DNA of 64,000 nt, taken from NCBI GenBank assembly GCA_024734555.1, contig JANPWX010000108.1, forward strand, positions 1,608,566 to 1,672,565, written 5' to 3'. The DNA is from Trochalopteron elliotii (lineage: Eukaryota; Chordata; Aves; Passeriformes; Leiothrichidae). A program made the translations under genes and the position numbers. Position 1 is the stretch's first letter. Each line of letters opens with the position of its first letter. The notes under the pieces are model-generated. The model was not told the origin of the DNA. It saw only the letters and a program-made list of their open reading frames with translations, and did not search any database. This document shows positions 1-14,445 of the stretch, one piece after another.

Positions 1-3000
1 TTTAAATCAGTTTGTTTTCTGTATCAGTAAGAATCAGAATAATTTTGTTCTGTACTGTGTCACGGTTGACCGTTTTCCATTTGACATTTCACGTTGGCAA
101 CTTCTCTTCAGTTTGTTAATTCTTGAGAATAGCAGCTAAAGCAAATGTCTTGCAGGCTTGCCTTCTAAATTATTTTCCATGATTTTCCACACTTTCCACT
201 CAAATCCTGTTGACTCTGATGCTGATTTTGAGTTTTCCAGATGACAGTTCAGCCTGTTTGAAGATCTCTGTAGAAGATCTCTGATACTAAAACATTTTGA
301 AATTGCCGATTTGTCAGACTGCAGAGCAGCTGTTGGTTACTGTCAGCTGCCAGAACCTATATCACTTTATATTCACTCACCTGAAGATCTTGCCATGGTC
401 TTGGCAAACTTCCTACAGTTATAAACCCTTTTCCAACATGCTGTAAATTTAATGTAATCTACTAGATCAATCTATCATAGTTTCCTACTATTTATTTCTA
501 TGTATTTCTCGTACATATCTAATATTTTTACCACAAAGCAAGCAATTGCCCCTCATTTCTTCATGTTATTTGTTACTAGCTTCAAAGATATCAAGAAGAA
601 CTTAACTGAATTCAGAAGAAACATCATCTGTCTCTTTCAATTTTTTCATCATTCAATTTTCTTTTCTATTTTATCCAGGTCTTTCTGGATTTCCCTCTTT
701 CTTTCTGTGACAACTCAGATAGTCCTTTGGTGACCTTTAGTCTCACAAGTAAATGACAGTTTTCACTATGACTTTTCCATTGCTTGTTTTACAGAGTACA
801 GCTGAATGTGATGAATATCATCTTATAAAGTTCAACAAATGTTTCAAACACTTAGACATATGTTATTCCCATTGCAATAGTCTTCAGAATAATTTACCAT
901 AAGCAATGAAATAGGTATTTATGAGTGTATGAGCTGGTCACAGATTTTGCCCTTGAAAAATAATCCTGTTTCTTCTGAGTCCGTTCAGTATCACACTGTG
1001 AATGTCAGGTGCAGCTTTAGCAGCCAAATTCAAACAGGTTTATGTATCTGTAGTGTTGGCATCTCTGTATCAAATAGGGCTTGATCCAATTGCCCACATT
1101 TCCAGAACTAACTCATCTGCCCTGCTCTATCCCGGCCTTTAACTGTTACTCGAGGAAGTGTTCTGTAAAAATCACAAGTATCACTATGATCCAGTGTTAA
1201 AATTTTGGAAACAAAACCTCAGGACATGCTACCAATATGTCTGATGGAAAGAAAAAGAAGAAATAAGAATGATTAATACTATATAACTGGGCAATCAAAT
1301 TGTATTGTAGTGCCAGAACCTTTTGAATTAAAAGTTTATTTTTTTTAGTTTGGGGTTTTTGGAGGTTTTCCATTTGTTTTGTGAGAGTTCTTATTATGTC
1401 TTTTAATGCTATAATGAAATCAGCTCTCAAAAACTAGAACAGACTGGACAGACTCAAATTAACCTCTGATCAGTGTTATCTAAGAAAAATAGGAGACATA
1501 GATTTTTAAGGCATTCCAGTGCTGTTTGTAAAGAAATGAATGCTCAGCCTCATGGGCAATGACTAGTCTATATGAAAGGAGCTTAAGAACAGATTAAACT
1601 ATGTATATGTGTCTAAATTGTGTGTCTAGATTCCAAGGAATCCCCTGGCTTGAGTGTGGTGCTCAAAACCCTTTCTGCTTATCCTCTCATCCTGTGTTTC
1701 ACACTTCTAGAAAGCATAACCATGGCCATGCATGTCCAATCATTATTTCCCATGCTCTACAGACTGTATCAGGCACTTTCAGCATCAACCTCCTAGTTCT
1801 CCAGTTTTCCTAGGTTGCCTGAGTACAGGCAACAAGAAAGAGACTTGAAAATGTACAGAAACTAAACATGACATGCTTTAAAGAGCAAAAATAGCATTCT
1901 GAATTATTCACAACAATTTCTGGAGGACAGATGTCAGATGATTTCTTTGTGAAGTTCCTTCCTGTGTAGACAGACATTACCAGCATTATAAAACGTAAAT
2001 CTTCTCCAATACAGAATAACTCAGAATACAGTTAAACAAATGTAGGGGTTGCCTATTCTTCATGCCAGGCCTTTGTGTGGGAAGGAATTCCACTATAGAG
2101 AGAAAAGTACTGACTGATGCTTACTTACAGCCTCATGCTACACTGGAGTAACAGAATGAAATCTTTATAATCTGGATGGGAGCTGACAAAACAGCAAATG
2201 ACTGATGGGAAAGGTTTTTTGTCTTAAAATCATGGTGAGGTGGAAAAATAGACATTCAATAAAAGAGACCCAACAAACAATGAACACCAAAATATACTTA
2301 TTTAAGACTGAAGATGTCATTAAAACAAATGCCAGGCAAAACTGCACAAGCAAGAAAGATTTTTAATAATTCCACTTCTTTACAATTACAATCAAGTACT
2401 GTTGATCATTATTTATGATCTTTCTTCAGAACTTTTTGTTATTATCCACACTGTAACTCCTTTAAATGAAAATCCTAATATTTACCTTAACAAGTATCTT
2501 AATATCCAGATTTCACAAGGCCTGCAGCTTTCCAGGATCCTCAAGCCACAGACCAAATGTAATTCCCTTATATTATGTTCCAATACACAGTATTCCCTCC
2601 TTTTTTCCATTCTTCATCCACTAGAATTAATTTCAAGCTTCATTAAAGATAAATATTAGACTTTATTAATTAATTTATTAAATTACTGAAATTCTGTTAT
2701 ATTTATTGATACCTACCCCAGTGCAACTTGCCTGTTTTGCAACTTGCCTATTATTTTCTAGTTATCGCTACACCTCCATAGAGGTATGCAGACCAAATAA
2801 TATTTTACCAATAATGACTTGAAATTTCAAGTGTTAAAATACTTGCTTTGAAACTATATAATTGCAATGTAACTTGTTTCAGGAAAAAACACCAAAAACA
2901 ATGGTGAAGCTCTCATGTTAAACTCTCATATTTTAATCATAGCATTAAGAGGCCATTCATGAAGTGGAGGTGTGAGATAGATTTTGTGGCTCTGAATTTT

Positions 3001-5949
3001 ATTTATGGTATGAAACTTTGTCTTTTTGTATATGTTTTGGCTTATTTTAGAAGAGTAATAGGTAGATGTTCACTGCAGATTTGTGTCAGAAATTTGTGAA
3101 GGAAAGAGAAACCAGACAGAGACAGTGTCAACAACACTCATGGCTCAAACTTACAAAAAATGGTATTTCTCAATGTAAATGGATGACTTACTGACTTTTC
3201 TCAGAAGTGATTTTGGAAGAATTTGCTTTTGTGTATTTTTTTCCTATTCCAAGAAAATTTCTTAGTTCTTGTAGATATTTTTCCCCCTCAATTTTTTTCC
3301 CATCCATACTATTAGCGTTTTATTAGATTTAAGGTCTATATATTTGAATTTAACTTTCATCGTGCTTGATCCAAGACAGAAATAAATTCCATTTATTGGA
3401 AGTGACACTATCTTTTAAACATGTGGTGGGTCACACAAAATATAATGCTCTGGAAGAAATCAAAGCTATTTATTCAAGAGCAGACATTTTTCTCAAGGAA
3501 AGTTAATAACTTTACCAGTCAATAGAAGTATTTTTTTTGTTTTCAGATTTTATGCAGACTAAAATCTCCTATAGATTTAGTCTTTAAAAGCCCAGAAGGA
3601 TCTAGTACTTCAAGTATTTTTATAACAAGTTTCCTATCCCTTTTAAAATGAAATATGGTTAGGATAGGATTTCATGGAATCATGGTGAATATAGTAACAT
3701 TTAAGACTGTGAGGAGAAGCAGAGATTCAGGAAGCAATGCTGAGGAGCACTGAATCATAAGTTTCAACTCCACAGTAGGCCTGAATGGCCTGGTTGCCTC
3801 AAGTTCAGGTGAACAAGACCTGAACCTCTACAACCCACTGTAAATTCAAATTCTACTAATTTTTAAGTCTCAGTCCTCTCTCTCTCTCTCTCTCGTCATT
3901 TTCAGACTTCTCTGCTCTGAAAAACTGGACGTGAGTAAACCTTTTTCACTGTACTTTTATAAAGATTTCTGTGCTTTGACTGTGGTGTGGTTTTGGGTGC
4001 CAACTCTGAAATAAAATGCATGAAATATCATTATTTTAATAACAAGAACACAGAATTAGAAGTTGCATGAGATAGGTTATTTATAAGGAGAAGTCAGCAT
4101 AGTGAAAATGCTATCGACTGGTGATTTATTTCCTTCTTGCTTCTAAAGGGAATGGGATGTGTCTTTACAATGCAATTTACTGTCAGCCTTATCTAGAACC
4201 GACAAAGCTATAATCAGACAAATGATGGTCAGCACCTCCTGCTTTGACCCAGTAGTCTTTCACCATTTTCATATTTAGAAATGGAATCATTAGATGAGAA
4301 TTTAAATGTCATTATATCAAAATATTGATTGCAGTTGAAGAAGCCCTGAAGAACAAGTTACCACTTTAATGAATTGTTGATTTTTTGTTGGAAGAATTTT
4401 GAACCAAATCCAACATTTTTAACAAAGTCAAGAAATATTGAAAATAGTTAAATTTAAACAGATATCTCCTTGTGTAAATTGATAAAATTCATTACTCTGA
4501 TTGTGTACATGAAGAATCTGATTTGAATCAGGCTTCAGAAAAGTGGTACGGGTATTATGAAACAGTTTAAATAACTTATACAGTTCATGTTTACCTCTCA
4601 TCAACAAAATATCAGATCAAAAGTACTTGCAGATGGATTTATGTGCAGGTTATTATAGATTTTTTTAAACCAGAGTAAGTCACAAGACTGGTAGTAATTT
4701 TATTTTCCCGTTTGTAGCACTGAGATCTTGATATATGTTTTGTAATAAAAATGAGACATGCTGATGGAAAATATGATATAAATGTATATTATAATTCAGT
4801 GGATGAGATTTATAATTTTTTTACTCACAAAAAATATAATACTGGAAAATAATATTAGTATATATAAATTATATATAATTGTGCAGGAAAAAATTTCTCA
4901 GGCCAGTTATTGACAAATTGAAATTTGGTCTGGTAACATAGCCCTTTGAGAAGAAGACACTTATAGATTGAAGCAACCTTTATTTGCCGCAGTTACAGAG
5001 GGAAAGAGGAACCTCTCAGCCCTTATAAGTAAACTTAAGAGCACATATTAGAAGCTAATATTGAAAATTCGCATAAGCTCACCAAAAAGCCTGAAAAATC
5101 TGTGGCTACGTGCCTGTAACACTCCGAAGGTGGGATCTAAAAAGTAGAGTATGTACATTATTTCTTTAAACTTACTATGAAATCATTGTTTAATTAGCAG
5201 CATTAAGCATTCCAACTGAATTCTAACATAAAAGTTTCTATTTATTGACCTAATTCTGCCTGTGAAGGTTTATTTTGTTTTATATTTGGAAGACACACAA
5301 GGATGATTTCTGTATTTAATGTTTTCAATTACTTGAATTGTTTAAGTCTGGCTATCAGGACAAAAAATGAGGGAAGGTGAAGTGTGAAAAATTGCCATCT
5401 TTCACAGCTTTAAAATGTTGGCTCTGTTGTCTGGCATAATTAAGTCAACAGTCTGCTGGTCTGCTTCCAGGCACTTTGACAACTGTTCTCTCACTGCCAT
5501 CAGTAAATTAATAGGACTGTGCTTTTCCCAAGGGGCACTGTAGGCAGAATGAGAATTTTCTTGTCCTTTGGTCTGCTGCTGCTGAAGTGGTGATGGGCAA
5601 TGCTCGGTGGGTAGGAGCTGTCAGGTCATTTGCTCTATTATAGTTGGACCATTCACACTATTACAGTTAGATGTGATAACACTTACACTCGTTATCATCA
5701 GAGGTTTATTGTATCCCAACTGTTAGCATGGTCTCTAAGGTAATAGACCACAGCTGTGAAGTGAATTCTTTTGTCATAAAGCAAGAAGGGAAAAGAGTTT
5801 TTTTAGGCATTTGCAAGTTGTTGGGAGTGTTGGAGCTGCTTAATATTCACTAGAGTTTTATACAGGCTTATAAGTTTTGATAAAATTATTTATTTTAGTT
5901 TTGTCTAATACAGATTTTCATCCCTGGAAGTTTGGGGGTTTCTTAGGTG
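1..5949. other. Unannotated AT-rich sequence, no gene seen
   Basis: No supported gene or RNA is visible here. The open frames are under 90 codons and have no protein-like features. Small structures present are a 13-bp unit (gaagatctctgta) repeated in tandem at 260-285 and a short CT dinucleotide run at 3876-3894. A very AT-rich patch lies near 4790-4880. It could be intergenic or intronic. Confidence 0.6.
3876..3894. repeat. (CT)n microsatellite
   Basis: An uninterrupted CT dinucleotide run of 19 bases. It is short and probably only mildly polymorphic. Confidence 0.9.
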
Positions 5950-6213
5950 AGTTTGTTTGTTTGTTGGTTTTTGTGGGTGTTTTCTTTTGTTGTTGGTGGT
6001 GTTTTTTGGGTTTTTTTTGTTGTTTTTTTTTTGGTTTTTTGGGTTTTTTTTTAAAATTTATTTTGTTGTTTGGTTTTGGAGGGGCTTTTTGGTGTCAAGG
6101 TTTTTTTGGGTTTTTTTTGTTTTGTTTTGTTTTGTTTTTGGTTCTTGGGGATTTTCTATTAGTTGGTTCACTGGTTTTCTGGTTTTGGTTGGGGGATTTT
6201 TGTTGGGTTTTTT
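5950..6213. repeat. T/G-rich low-complexity tract
   Basis: The plus strand is almost entirely T and G, built from GTTTG, GGTTTTTT and GGGTTTTTTT motifs with very few C or A. This strong strand asymmetry keeps stop codons out of two frames, which gives open frames of 119 and 101 codons rich in Phe, Gly, Leu and Trp. These are composition artefacts and not genes. Similar tracts recur at 8311, 30636, 36246 and 58611. Confidence 0.85.
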
Positions 6214-8310
6214 CCTCAGCTTTAGGCTTATATTAATCAATGTACCACCAGCTTTCACCTGATTTTATTGACCTCAATCATACAAGCACTAACTTTTGAG
6301 TGATCAATTCACTGGAAAACTACAGAAGAGTATACATTTAGAGGGTTTTTTCCAAATGCAACAGTATCCACAGGAGTCCATATGTCCTAGCTGTACCCTG
6401 CACTAGGAAAGTAACTTTCTGCAACTAACATGATTGGGGTCAAGATTAGTACTTTTAATGTCAAAGGTTTTGTTACATTGAACTAAGCACATCCTTGGAA
6501 GAGATGGATCAAGTAGAAAATGAATACTACCTACCTAGAGAAAAACCTGGCAGAAAAATTGCAGGGAGTAGAGATTGTACTGTAAGTAGTACCATTGAAA
6601 TGTATAAAAGCCTTTGCCCGGCTACATGTGGCAGAACATGAGACATTTAAGAGTTTTGTAGTTAGAGCAAATGCTGAAAATTTATTTGAAAGTCTCACAA
6701 AACCCTTGATCCATGCAGCAGCCTTTCATTTAAGCAGAAACCAATTAGGTGAATCCATGACAAATTTTTGTTGCAAGTTTTATTTTAAAAGATGTGTACT
6801 TAAACAACTAACAGTGGAATAATTGGGAGCTAATTGCTTTTTATATAGGGTAATCAGGTTAGACCTAGGGATGTGAGAGAAATAGCAAAAAAACAGAGCA
6901 AAGAAACAAAAGGAGAAGAAATATTAATTTCCTAAATGTTACTGTTAGCAGTGAATGTTAACCATGTCAGCTGTTCTTAATTGTTTGTGTGCACAGAGCT
7001 TTGTTCCCCCCCTGGAATAACACTAATAACAGTACAATTCACTAGTAAGATTTATATTGTTCCAACATTGTATAACAAAGAAAGCAGAAGAAAAGGGAAC
7101 AGAATTATATCACTTAAAGAAAAATAGTTTCAAATTATGCACAATTTCTGTTAGTAATTTTTTGCTTATTTGCCACTGATTACTCCCCAATAATAATTTC
7201 TAAAAAATTAATAGGGAAAACAAAGCACTATATATTTACCATAGCACAATTGGATATATATGCCCAACTAAGCAAGAAAAATGAAAGAATGAAGTATATT
7301 AATTGGTCAAATTGTCACACTTGGGCTTTCATTTAATGGTTTTCTCTTGTTGCATGCAAGTGTGACATTGTGCCATGACAGCCAGCATAATCAAGTCTTT
7401 AAATTTTTCATTTGCACTTATTAATTTTTGAGCTGCATTAAAAAAAATTATTGCCTTTAAAATTCTTGATGTCCAATAATTTGTAGAGGAATTTTGAATA
7501 TATTGAAATTAAGTTTTACCTAGAGGAAAAAGGGAAAGCATAAGCATAGAGATAGTTGAACTTCTATGAACACTCCCACATGTTTCCATTAATTGTTATC
7601 ATTGGTTTCTCTGGGCATTTTCCACTTGCTCTGCTCTACCTTAAAATATCATTTTAAAACTAGAAGATAGGGCTGTATTAGTAAACAATCTGGCAAACAA
7701 ATTTACAATTTCAGCTGAAAATGTCCTCTAGATTTATGCAACAGTTCCTCTCTTCTTCTGAGTACAGGCATACTGATATGCCACCCTTCTAGTTGTGTTT
7801 CTCTCTTGAGGTGACCAAAACACTTGAGATTTCTTCAAAGGTGTATTAATGTTGGCAAAAAGACATTTGCTTTTTCCTTCAAAGCACACTGTAGACCCAA
7901 AGACCAATAATAAAGACAACGATGCTTATGAAATAGCAAGTTCGGAATGATTTAATAAATTGTGTCTTAATTTGGCTTATGAGAAGACAGAGACCTATTT
8001 GAACAAGGCTCAAAAAACCTAAGGGGCAGACTAGTAAACTCCAAGTAGAATCACTTCAATCACCTTGAAATTTGTTTGTTTGGGATTTTTCCTAGTTGTA
8101 CGCACTTTAAGATAAAAAAAAAGAAGGTCATCTGCTTCCTATAATATTCTCAGAAATGTCAGCTGATCCCTGGTAGTCCCCTGGGCTACCAGACTTGAAA
8201 CTAGACTCTTCTTTCAGCTAATCAGAAATATGTTTTTTGACATATGGGGGAAGGTCTGAAAGGGCAAAACACAGGTAAGGTTCTGCTGTCCAAAGAACAC
8301 TGACTTTGGA
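6214..8310. other. Unannotated AT-rich sequence, no gene seen
   Basis: No gene is supported. The one structure noted is an 11-bp perfect inverted repeat (tgtcacacttg at 7313-7323 and its complement at 7357-7367) with a 33-base loop, inside a stretch with a TTAATGG core. Frames such as 6595-6822 (75 codons) show no recognisable domain. Confidence 0.55.
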
Positions 8311-8396
8311 CAAAAAAACCCCAAAAAACAAAAAAAACCAAATAAAATCCAAACAAACAAAAAACAACAACAGCCACAACCAAAACAAACAAATCC
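8311..8396. repeat. A/C-rich low-complexity tract
   Basis: The plus strand is dominated by A and C (AAAACC, CAAACAAA motifs). It is the opposite-strand counterpart of the T/G-rich tract at 5950. The minus-strand open frames across it, rich in Phe, Cys and Val, come from this composition. Confidence 0.8.
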
Positions 8397-11300
8397 AGGC
8401 AAGATAGACTAATGTCGATGTTACAGCTTGTTATTACAAAGAAGAACAAAAGAAAGAAAATACATATAAAAAAAAAATTAAACACCTGGAGTGGATTATA
8501 GAGTAGAATGACAACTACAGAGGACCCCAAATCAACAGTGTACTCAGTTTTTCTAGTCCAGCCAGTCCCAGGAAGCATAGGTCCATTTGTGCCTGGAGTG
8601 GATTAGGTACACATCCCAAACCTCTCCATGGTATAAAGGAAACACAGTAAGTAGGGCTGTTCAGGTGGCTTGATACCTACACACACACTGTCTACACCAA
8701 ACCTCATCTACCCATACAGTGAGGTAGAACCCACAGCCTTGCCTGTACCAGGTGGTCAGATCCAAAGGTGCAAGAGTGAAATAATGAAGTTTGCTCAGCA
8801 GTGGGAACTGTGAGCTGTAAATGAGGATCGATTGACTTGATTATCAGTCAAATGACTTCCAAAACAGAGGAACAGTTATTCTCTTTAAACACTCCACTAC
8901 TTAAGTACTTCTGGAAGTACACATGGCTAATTTAAACTAAAGACCAAAACATCCTGGCGATTGCCCTGTAAATCCGAAGTTATGTGAGAATTGAGAGAGG
9001 TTGTGGGGAAGATCTACATTAGTCCTTAAAACTATCCCCTTCTTCATGGATAAAATCTCCTGGAGTCACTCTGAGAGCACCATTACACATTTCTGAAAGA
9101 GTGTGTATCTCAAATATTTGAGTACACCTGGGATGTTCTCAGATTCACCCCTCCAAGACCCCTTTCAGACATACATGTAAGACTTCTGTTAGATGAAAGA
9201 TGAAGAGTCGCTGCACTAGGGTAAGAGTGGAAACAGTCACTGTTTAAAAAGGGTCAACTTTTGTGTCACCAGATATTTTTTTTTTTTATTTTCAAATGCA
9301 GCATACTGAGGTTTGAAAACTGATGTGGACCTTCAAATATTATATAGGATATTAGGAGTTCATTATATAAAAATGAAAAAATAATGATCCTTGTTCCAAA
9401 GAACTAATGAGTTATATACGTCAGTATCATTTGACTAGATTGTCATTAATTGGGAAATAACTTTAAGCAAGATACTGCACGAACTGGAAGTGAGGTATTT
9501 AAAAGTAACAGCCTACCATAAGAAGAGTAAAAGAGAAAATTCTCATTTCAAACAACCATATAATCTGGAGTAAGAAAGGGATAAATTCATGCCCATGTTT
9601 TACATTGTTTTTTATCATGCTGCCTGTTTTTGTTTAATAGTATATTAAGTTATAGATTTCTTTTATAACTTGCTTAAATGGAGCAAGCTAATATCATGTG
9701 GTTTACATTCTGGTTAAGGATTTCACTAGAAGTCCATCATATTACTATACTGTTTCTGAAATACCCATTGAAATTTCTCTTTCTGTCCAAAAATATTAGA
9801 TACGTGTCTATCTTTTCTTAGCATTCCTATAAATTTCAAAGGTTATGGTACATCTTTAGACATGGTCTTTGCAACAATATTAATGAGTCTTAATAGCAAA
9901 CTATTAATAGCGAGCTGTCCGAAATGACAGACCTTCTTCCGAAGAAGTACAAAGTCACCTTTGGAAATTCCTTCTGTTCAGTCAGCATTAATTCTGGTTT
10001 TAATCCCTCTTTTAATCTTTTGAATTGCTAGTATTATCCTTCTCTGCAAGTTAGTTTCCTTTTGTATGTACATCTTTTTAATATGAATTTGTTATTACTG
10101 CTGATTTTCATGTAACTTCTCTCTTTTAGACTTTCAATATGCCTAACAATTCAGGCAAAACTCCAAATATTTTGGAGTCTCGTGCTCATAATATGAAAAT
10201 AAAATTTTAGATATTTGTTCCAGGACAGTATTTTCTAAGTGAGATAAAATGCTGTATTGTCATTTCTCCCTTCTTGCTCTTTAAAAAGTTCAGATTCAAG
10301 AATGCAGTTAGGAGTGACTGTATACTAAATACTTTCAGCTCTTCAGGACCAGGAAGGAGCATGTTTTCAGACTGCCTATTATTAGGCATGATTTTTAAGA
10401 CAGAACAAGATCATGAATGCATCTCAAAAGGTTACCTCAAGATGGGGAATCACAGACTAAGAGCAGGCTTAGCAGATAATTCTTGATCCCTGGTTTTCCT
10501 CAAAGCTCTATGCCAAGCTGGCTGCTGTGTAGGTGATTTAAGTGTATGGAGCATCACAAGACTCAAGACATAGCTATAACTGAATACTGAGCACGGTAGG
10601 TCTGTATAACTGTCCTCAGAAATTTACAGATCTCAGAAATCCATAGATCAGATCTATAGTATCACCCTGAGAAAATGCAGCATGGTTGATATTGTAGCCA
10701 AAGAGAATTACACCTGAGTTGCCCAAAGACATAGTTTAGTACTTTCCTCTCTTTTGACCTAAGTCTGGATTTCAGAGCTGAGGTGATTTTCCATGCTGGC
10801 AGGAAGATAGAGATGGTGGCATTGTTGAAATTTGTCTTCAGACTTATCTCTCCAAAGAGGTCAAGGAACTGAATGACTGTCTCTGACAGGGTCCAATGGC
10901 ATTCTGTGAGAAAAAATTGGTATTTAAGTCCTCAAAGAAGAATCATGTCAGAGCTTCTTAATTCTCCTTCAGGCACTGTGGCATTAACAAACAGCTCACA
11001 ACAACTCGGCTGGTTCATGGTGAAGTTCTATTTATTAGCTGTTCATTTTGGACAATGCAGAGAAACATTTGCTGAATGGAGAAGTATTTTCATGCAGACA
11101 CAATTATTTTAGCAGAACGTTAATAATGAAAAATCACAGGAGATTGGAGCCGTATTGCTTAAATATACTAACATTATATAATGCTAATCGCATTATTTTC
11201 CAGGCTAATGCTATTATATCAAAGCATATCTAATCTGTGTAATTGGAAAGCTGCTATTTATTTATCATTTGCACTAAAGCCTGAGGAAAAACTGAAAAAA

Positions 11301-13362
11301 ATCTACAAGATTAATTTAGATTCACAAGAAACAAACTACACAAGCACATTCGCTACTAAATCAAAGGAAGATAATTTTGAGCTTTTCAAACTTATATATG
11401 CAGAAGAGTAGTCATAGAGAATGCTACACTTTTTCAGAAAAGGCCTATACATTATTTCAAAAAATACTAAACAAAATCTTCATGATAGAAATCAACCAGG
11501 TCCATGATGGGTTGCCTCTAAGCTGCTAGGTTCCCTATTTAGTCATGGATAGGTTTCCTGTTTAGCCATGGACTCTTAATTTGTTCTCTCTGTGAGTTTT
11601 TCAGGGAAGGCTGCCCACATGAAAAGTACCCTATGATTTCCTTGGAACCACTAGCATTGCCCTCCACTCAGAATATCTGGGCATCAGCAAAGGACACTGA
11701 CAGAAGCTGGATGGTTGCAAAAGCTCCTTAGGGCTCAGACTACAGCACCTTTCTCCTCTCAGTGTCTGTAACCACCAGGTTTGACCCTGTGTGCACTTTT
11801 GGAGAGGAACCACCCCAGACACAAATTCAGCCATGCCTGAAGAAATTACATCACAATTTTCATCAAGCTGTTAAGGCATGTCCAAAAAGACTTTCAAGTC
11901 TGGCAAACTCAGATTTGAAATGGACAGAGAACTAAGAGAAGAGTTATTTTTCTCACTGGATTGTCAGTAAAACACAGAGCATTAGAGTTGTAATAAATCT
12001 TAAAATTACATTGAAATTCTGCTTCCACTGTACTGGTTTGCATAGCCTGTTAGGCCTCAAAGGCCATGGCAGTTACTATATTTTAATATAAGTTCCAGTA
12101 AACAAAGTAAAACATATAAATATTTTATAATCAAAAGGGATATGGTCTATGGAGGAAAATAATTTTCTTCTTTTTCCATGTACCACATAAGAGTTTTCTC
12201 AAATTAGACCTTTACAATCATATGGTTATATAAAAAACATCTATGTATCATTAATAGTACCCATACTATATCTGTAACAACATCATGCTTTTTCTGATAC
12301 CTTTTGTCCTGTTCCTTATGTTTACTTTTGAGTGAGCTTTCAGAATATAGAACAGTTGGTCATGACAAACGGTCTTAAAGGTGTACATAGAGCTATGTAT
12401 TTCATGCCCTCTTGGTAATTTAGGAAGATATCAACTAAAAAAAAAATAATAAAGGAGCAATTTGGAAAAAAAAGTGGAAAACAAGGAAACATTGTTTTTT
12501 AAAATTTTCATGGCTTGCAAAGCTTACCAGCAGACAGACAGACAACTATTCCTTCTGAAAACAAATTGCTTTGATCTGAATTTTAATACTCAAATAAATG
12601 TTGATTTAATTGCACATACGTAATATAATTGAAGTATATTACACAGTCTTTGTTATTCATTATCATAATAAGCAAAAGTGTTTTTACTATGCAAATTAAA
12701 TATAGTTAAATATAACCAATTTAAAATACAACAAAGAAGATGGTGTGGTTCTCTTTTTCATAAAAAGTGCCCTTTTTTTTCATTGGAAAATACAAAATAT
12801 ACAAAATACACATATTTATACTGTTTCACAAAATTAATAACATTCTAAAACTTATAAGCAAATAAAATATATTTTTTTTTATTATGAATGCAATCAATGA
12901 AATACTACATGAGATTTGGTCCTAGTTCTGTTAAATCTCCTTTAACAGAAGAAGTCTCTTCCATTCGGAAACAGGTAACCTAAGCTATTGTTATATAAAC
13001 TTCAGATTTAAGCTAGTTCCTAAATTTATGAAGAAAAATATCATTTTCCCAAATAGCACCATTTAAAATTTATAACTATATAAAATATAAAGTATGCATG
13101 ATGTTGACTTCATTGTAACAGTTTAATTTAAATCTAAATGTTATTATTGTGATCTCACATTTTTTCAGTATTGCTACTTGTAATGAATGAAAGCAACTAC
13201 CCCCCATAAACAAATAAACAGACAAACTCCTCAATCCATCAGCAATGAGAAATCAGCATCAAAGCCCTAAACCAGATTCCAGGAATGGGGAATGTGAATT
13301 CATACAGTTAATTGAAGGCTTGTGGGGAAATATTTTCATTTTCATGTGAATGGAATGGTAAT
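8397..13362. other. Unannotated AT-rich sequence, no gene seen
   Basis: No gene, RNA or repeat that I recognise. Open frames reach only 79 codons. The stretch from about 12700 to 13150 is especially AT-rich. Around 11100-11290 the sequence is rich in homeodomain-like AT motifs and could be regulatory, but nothing proves it. Confidence 0.5.
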
Positions 13363-14445
13363 TATAGTAGGTTTACATGACTGGACCTGGTGCCCACCAA
13401 AGCCACTATATCACTCCCCTCCTCAACTGGACATGGGAGTGAAAATACAACAAAAGACTTGTGCTTTGGGATAAGGACAGGGAGAGGTCGCTAACCAGTT
13501 ACTGTCACAGACAAAACAGACTCAAACTGAATAAATTATTTTAATTTATAATCATTCAAATTAGAGTAGGATAATGAGAAGTAAACCAAAGTCTTGAAAA
13601 CGTCTTCTGCCCACATTTTCTTTTTTTCAGGCTTAGTGGGGATCAGGAATTCCTGATTCTCAACATCCTCCCTTCATCAGAAAAAGAGAGGGAGCATACA
13701 TTGTCTCTTTCCCTCCTTTCTCCTCAGGAAGAGAACCCCTTACACCCTTCCCCTGCTCTGGTATGGTGTCTCTCCCACAGGAGACAGTCCTCTACAGACT
13801 TCTCCAATACAAGTCCTTCCCCTGGGTAGTAGTTCTTCATGAGCTGTCTCAGCATGGGTCCCTTCCATGGGAAGCAATCCTTCAGACTCCAGTGTGGGTT
13901 CCCCACACAACCACAATTCCTCCTTGGGAGCAGGCTTCTTTCTCCGCAGGTCCAGTGGTCCTTCAAGGGCCTTGCCCCAGCATGGGCTTCCCACAGGGTC
14001 ACAGCCTCTTCCAGGCATTCACCTGCACCAGCACGGGGTTCTTCAGAGGCTGCAAGTGGTACTGGTTCTCCCAGGGATCTCCAAGGGCACATCCTATCTC
14101 AGTATGGGCTGCAGGGGAGTCTCAGCTCCAGTACCGGGAGCACCTCCTTCCTGTCCTTCTCCTACAGTGACCTGGGTGTCTGCAACACTGCTTCTCTCAT
14201 ACATTCTCACTCTTCTCTGCCCATAATTGCTTCTGCACAATAAGTTTTTTCCCTTTTTAAATCTGCTGTCCCAGAGGCACTATTACCATTGCTGCTGGGC
14301 TTAGCCTTGGCTTGCAGCAGATCCAGCTGGGAGGTGGTTGGCATTGCTTCTGCTGGACATGAAGAAAGTTTCTAGCATCTTCTCACAAAAGCCACCCCTG
14401 TAGCTCTCCTGCTGCCAAAACCTTGTCAACCAAACCTGATAAACA
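13363..14445 (-). mobile_element. Solo LTR of an avian endogenous retrovirus (ERVL-like), copy 1
   Basis: This 1.08-kb GC-richer block corresponds along most of its length to the reverse complement of the element at 30947-32507. Read on the minus strand it starts TGTTTATCAGGTTTGG at 14445, has a TATA-like gatttaaaaaggg (complement of 14251-14263), then a long region of short degenerate direct repeats (cccatggga, ctggagcag-like), and ends in GGTGGGCACCAGGTCC and a decayed terminus near 13363, where TGTGG has become TATAG. No internal retroviral genes adjoin it, so it is a solo LTR. No clear target duplication is visible (GTAAT against GTTCT). The open frames of 119-135 codons inside it are LTR artefacts. 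Assignment to an avian LTR is from memory of the family; the ERVL class is an inference. Confidence 0.75.

Noticed and set aside
5877..6262. 119- and 101-codon Phe/Gly/Trp-rich frames resembling membrane proteins
   Set aside because: The hydrophobic look results from the T/G-only composition of the tract.
8168..8190. Hairpin ctggtag/ctaccag as a terminator or RNA gene
   Set aside because: A 7-bp stem is expected by chance at this scale and has no supporting context.
13724..14243. Overlapping frames of 92-135 codons on both strands
   Set aside because: They fall inside the ERVL-like LTR. Their repeated Pro, Gly, Ser, His and Trp pattern comes from the LTR's degenerate direct repeats. Similar frames appear in the second copy.
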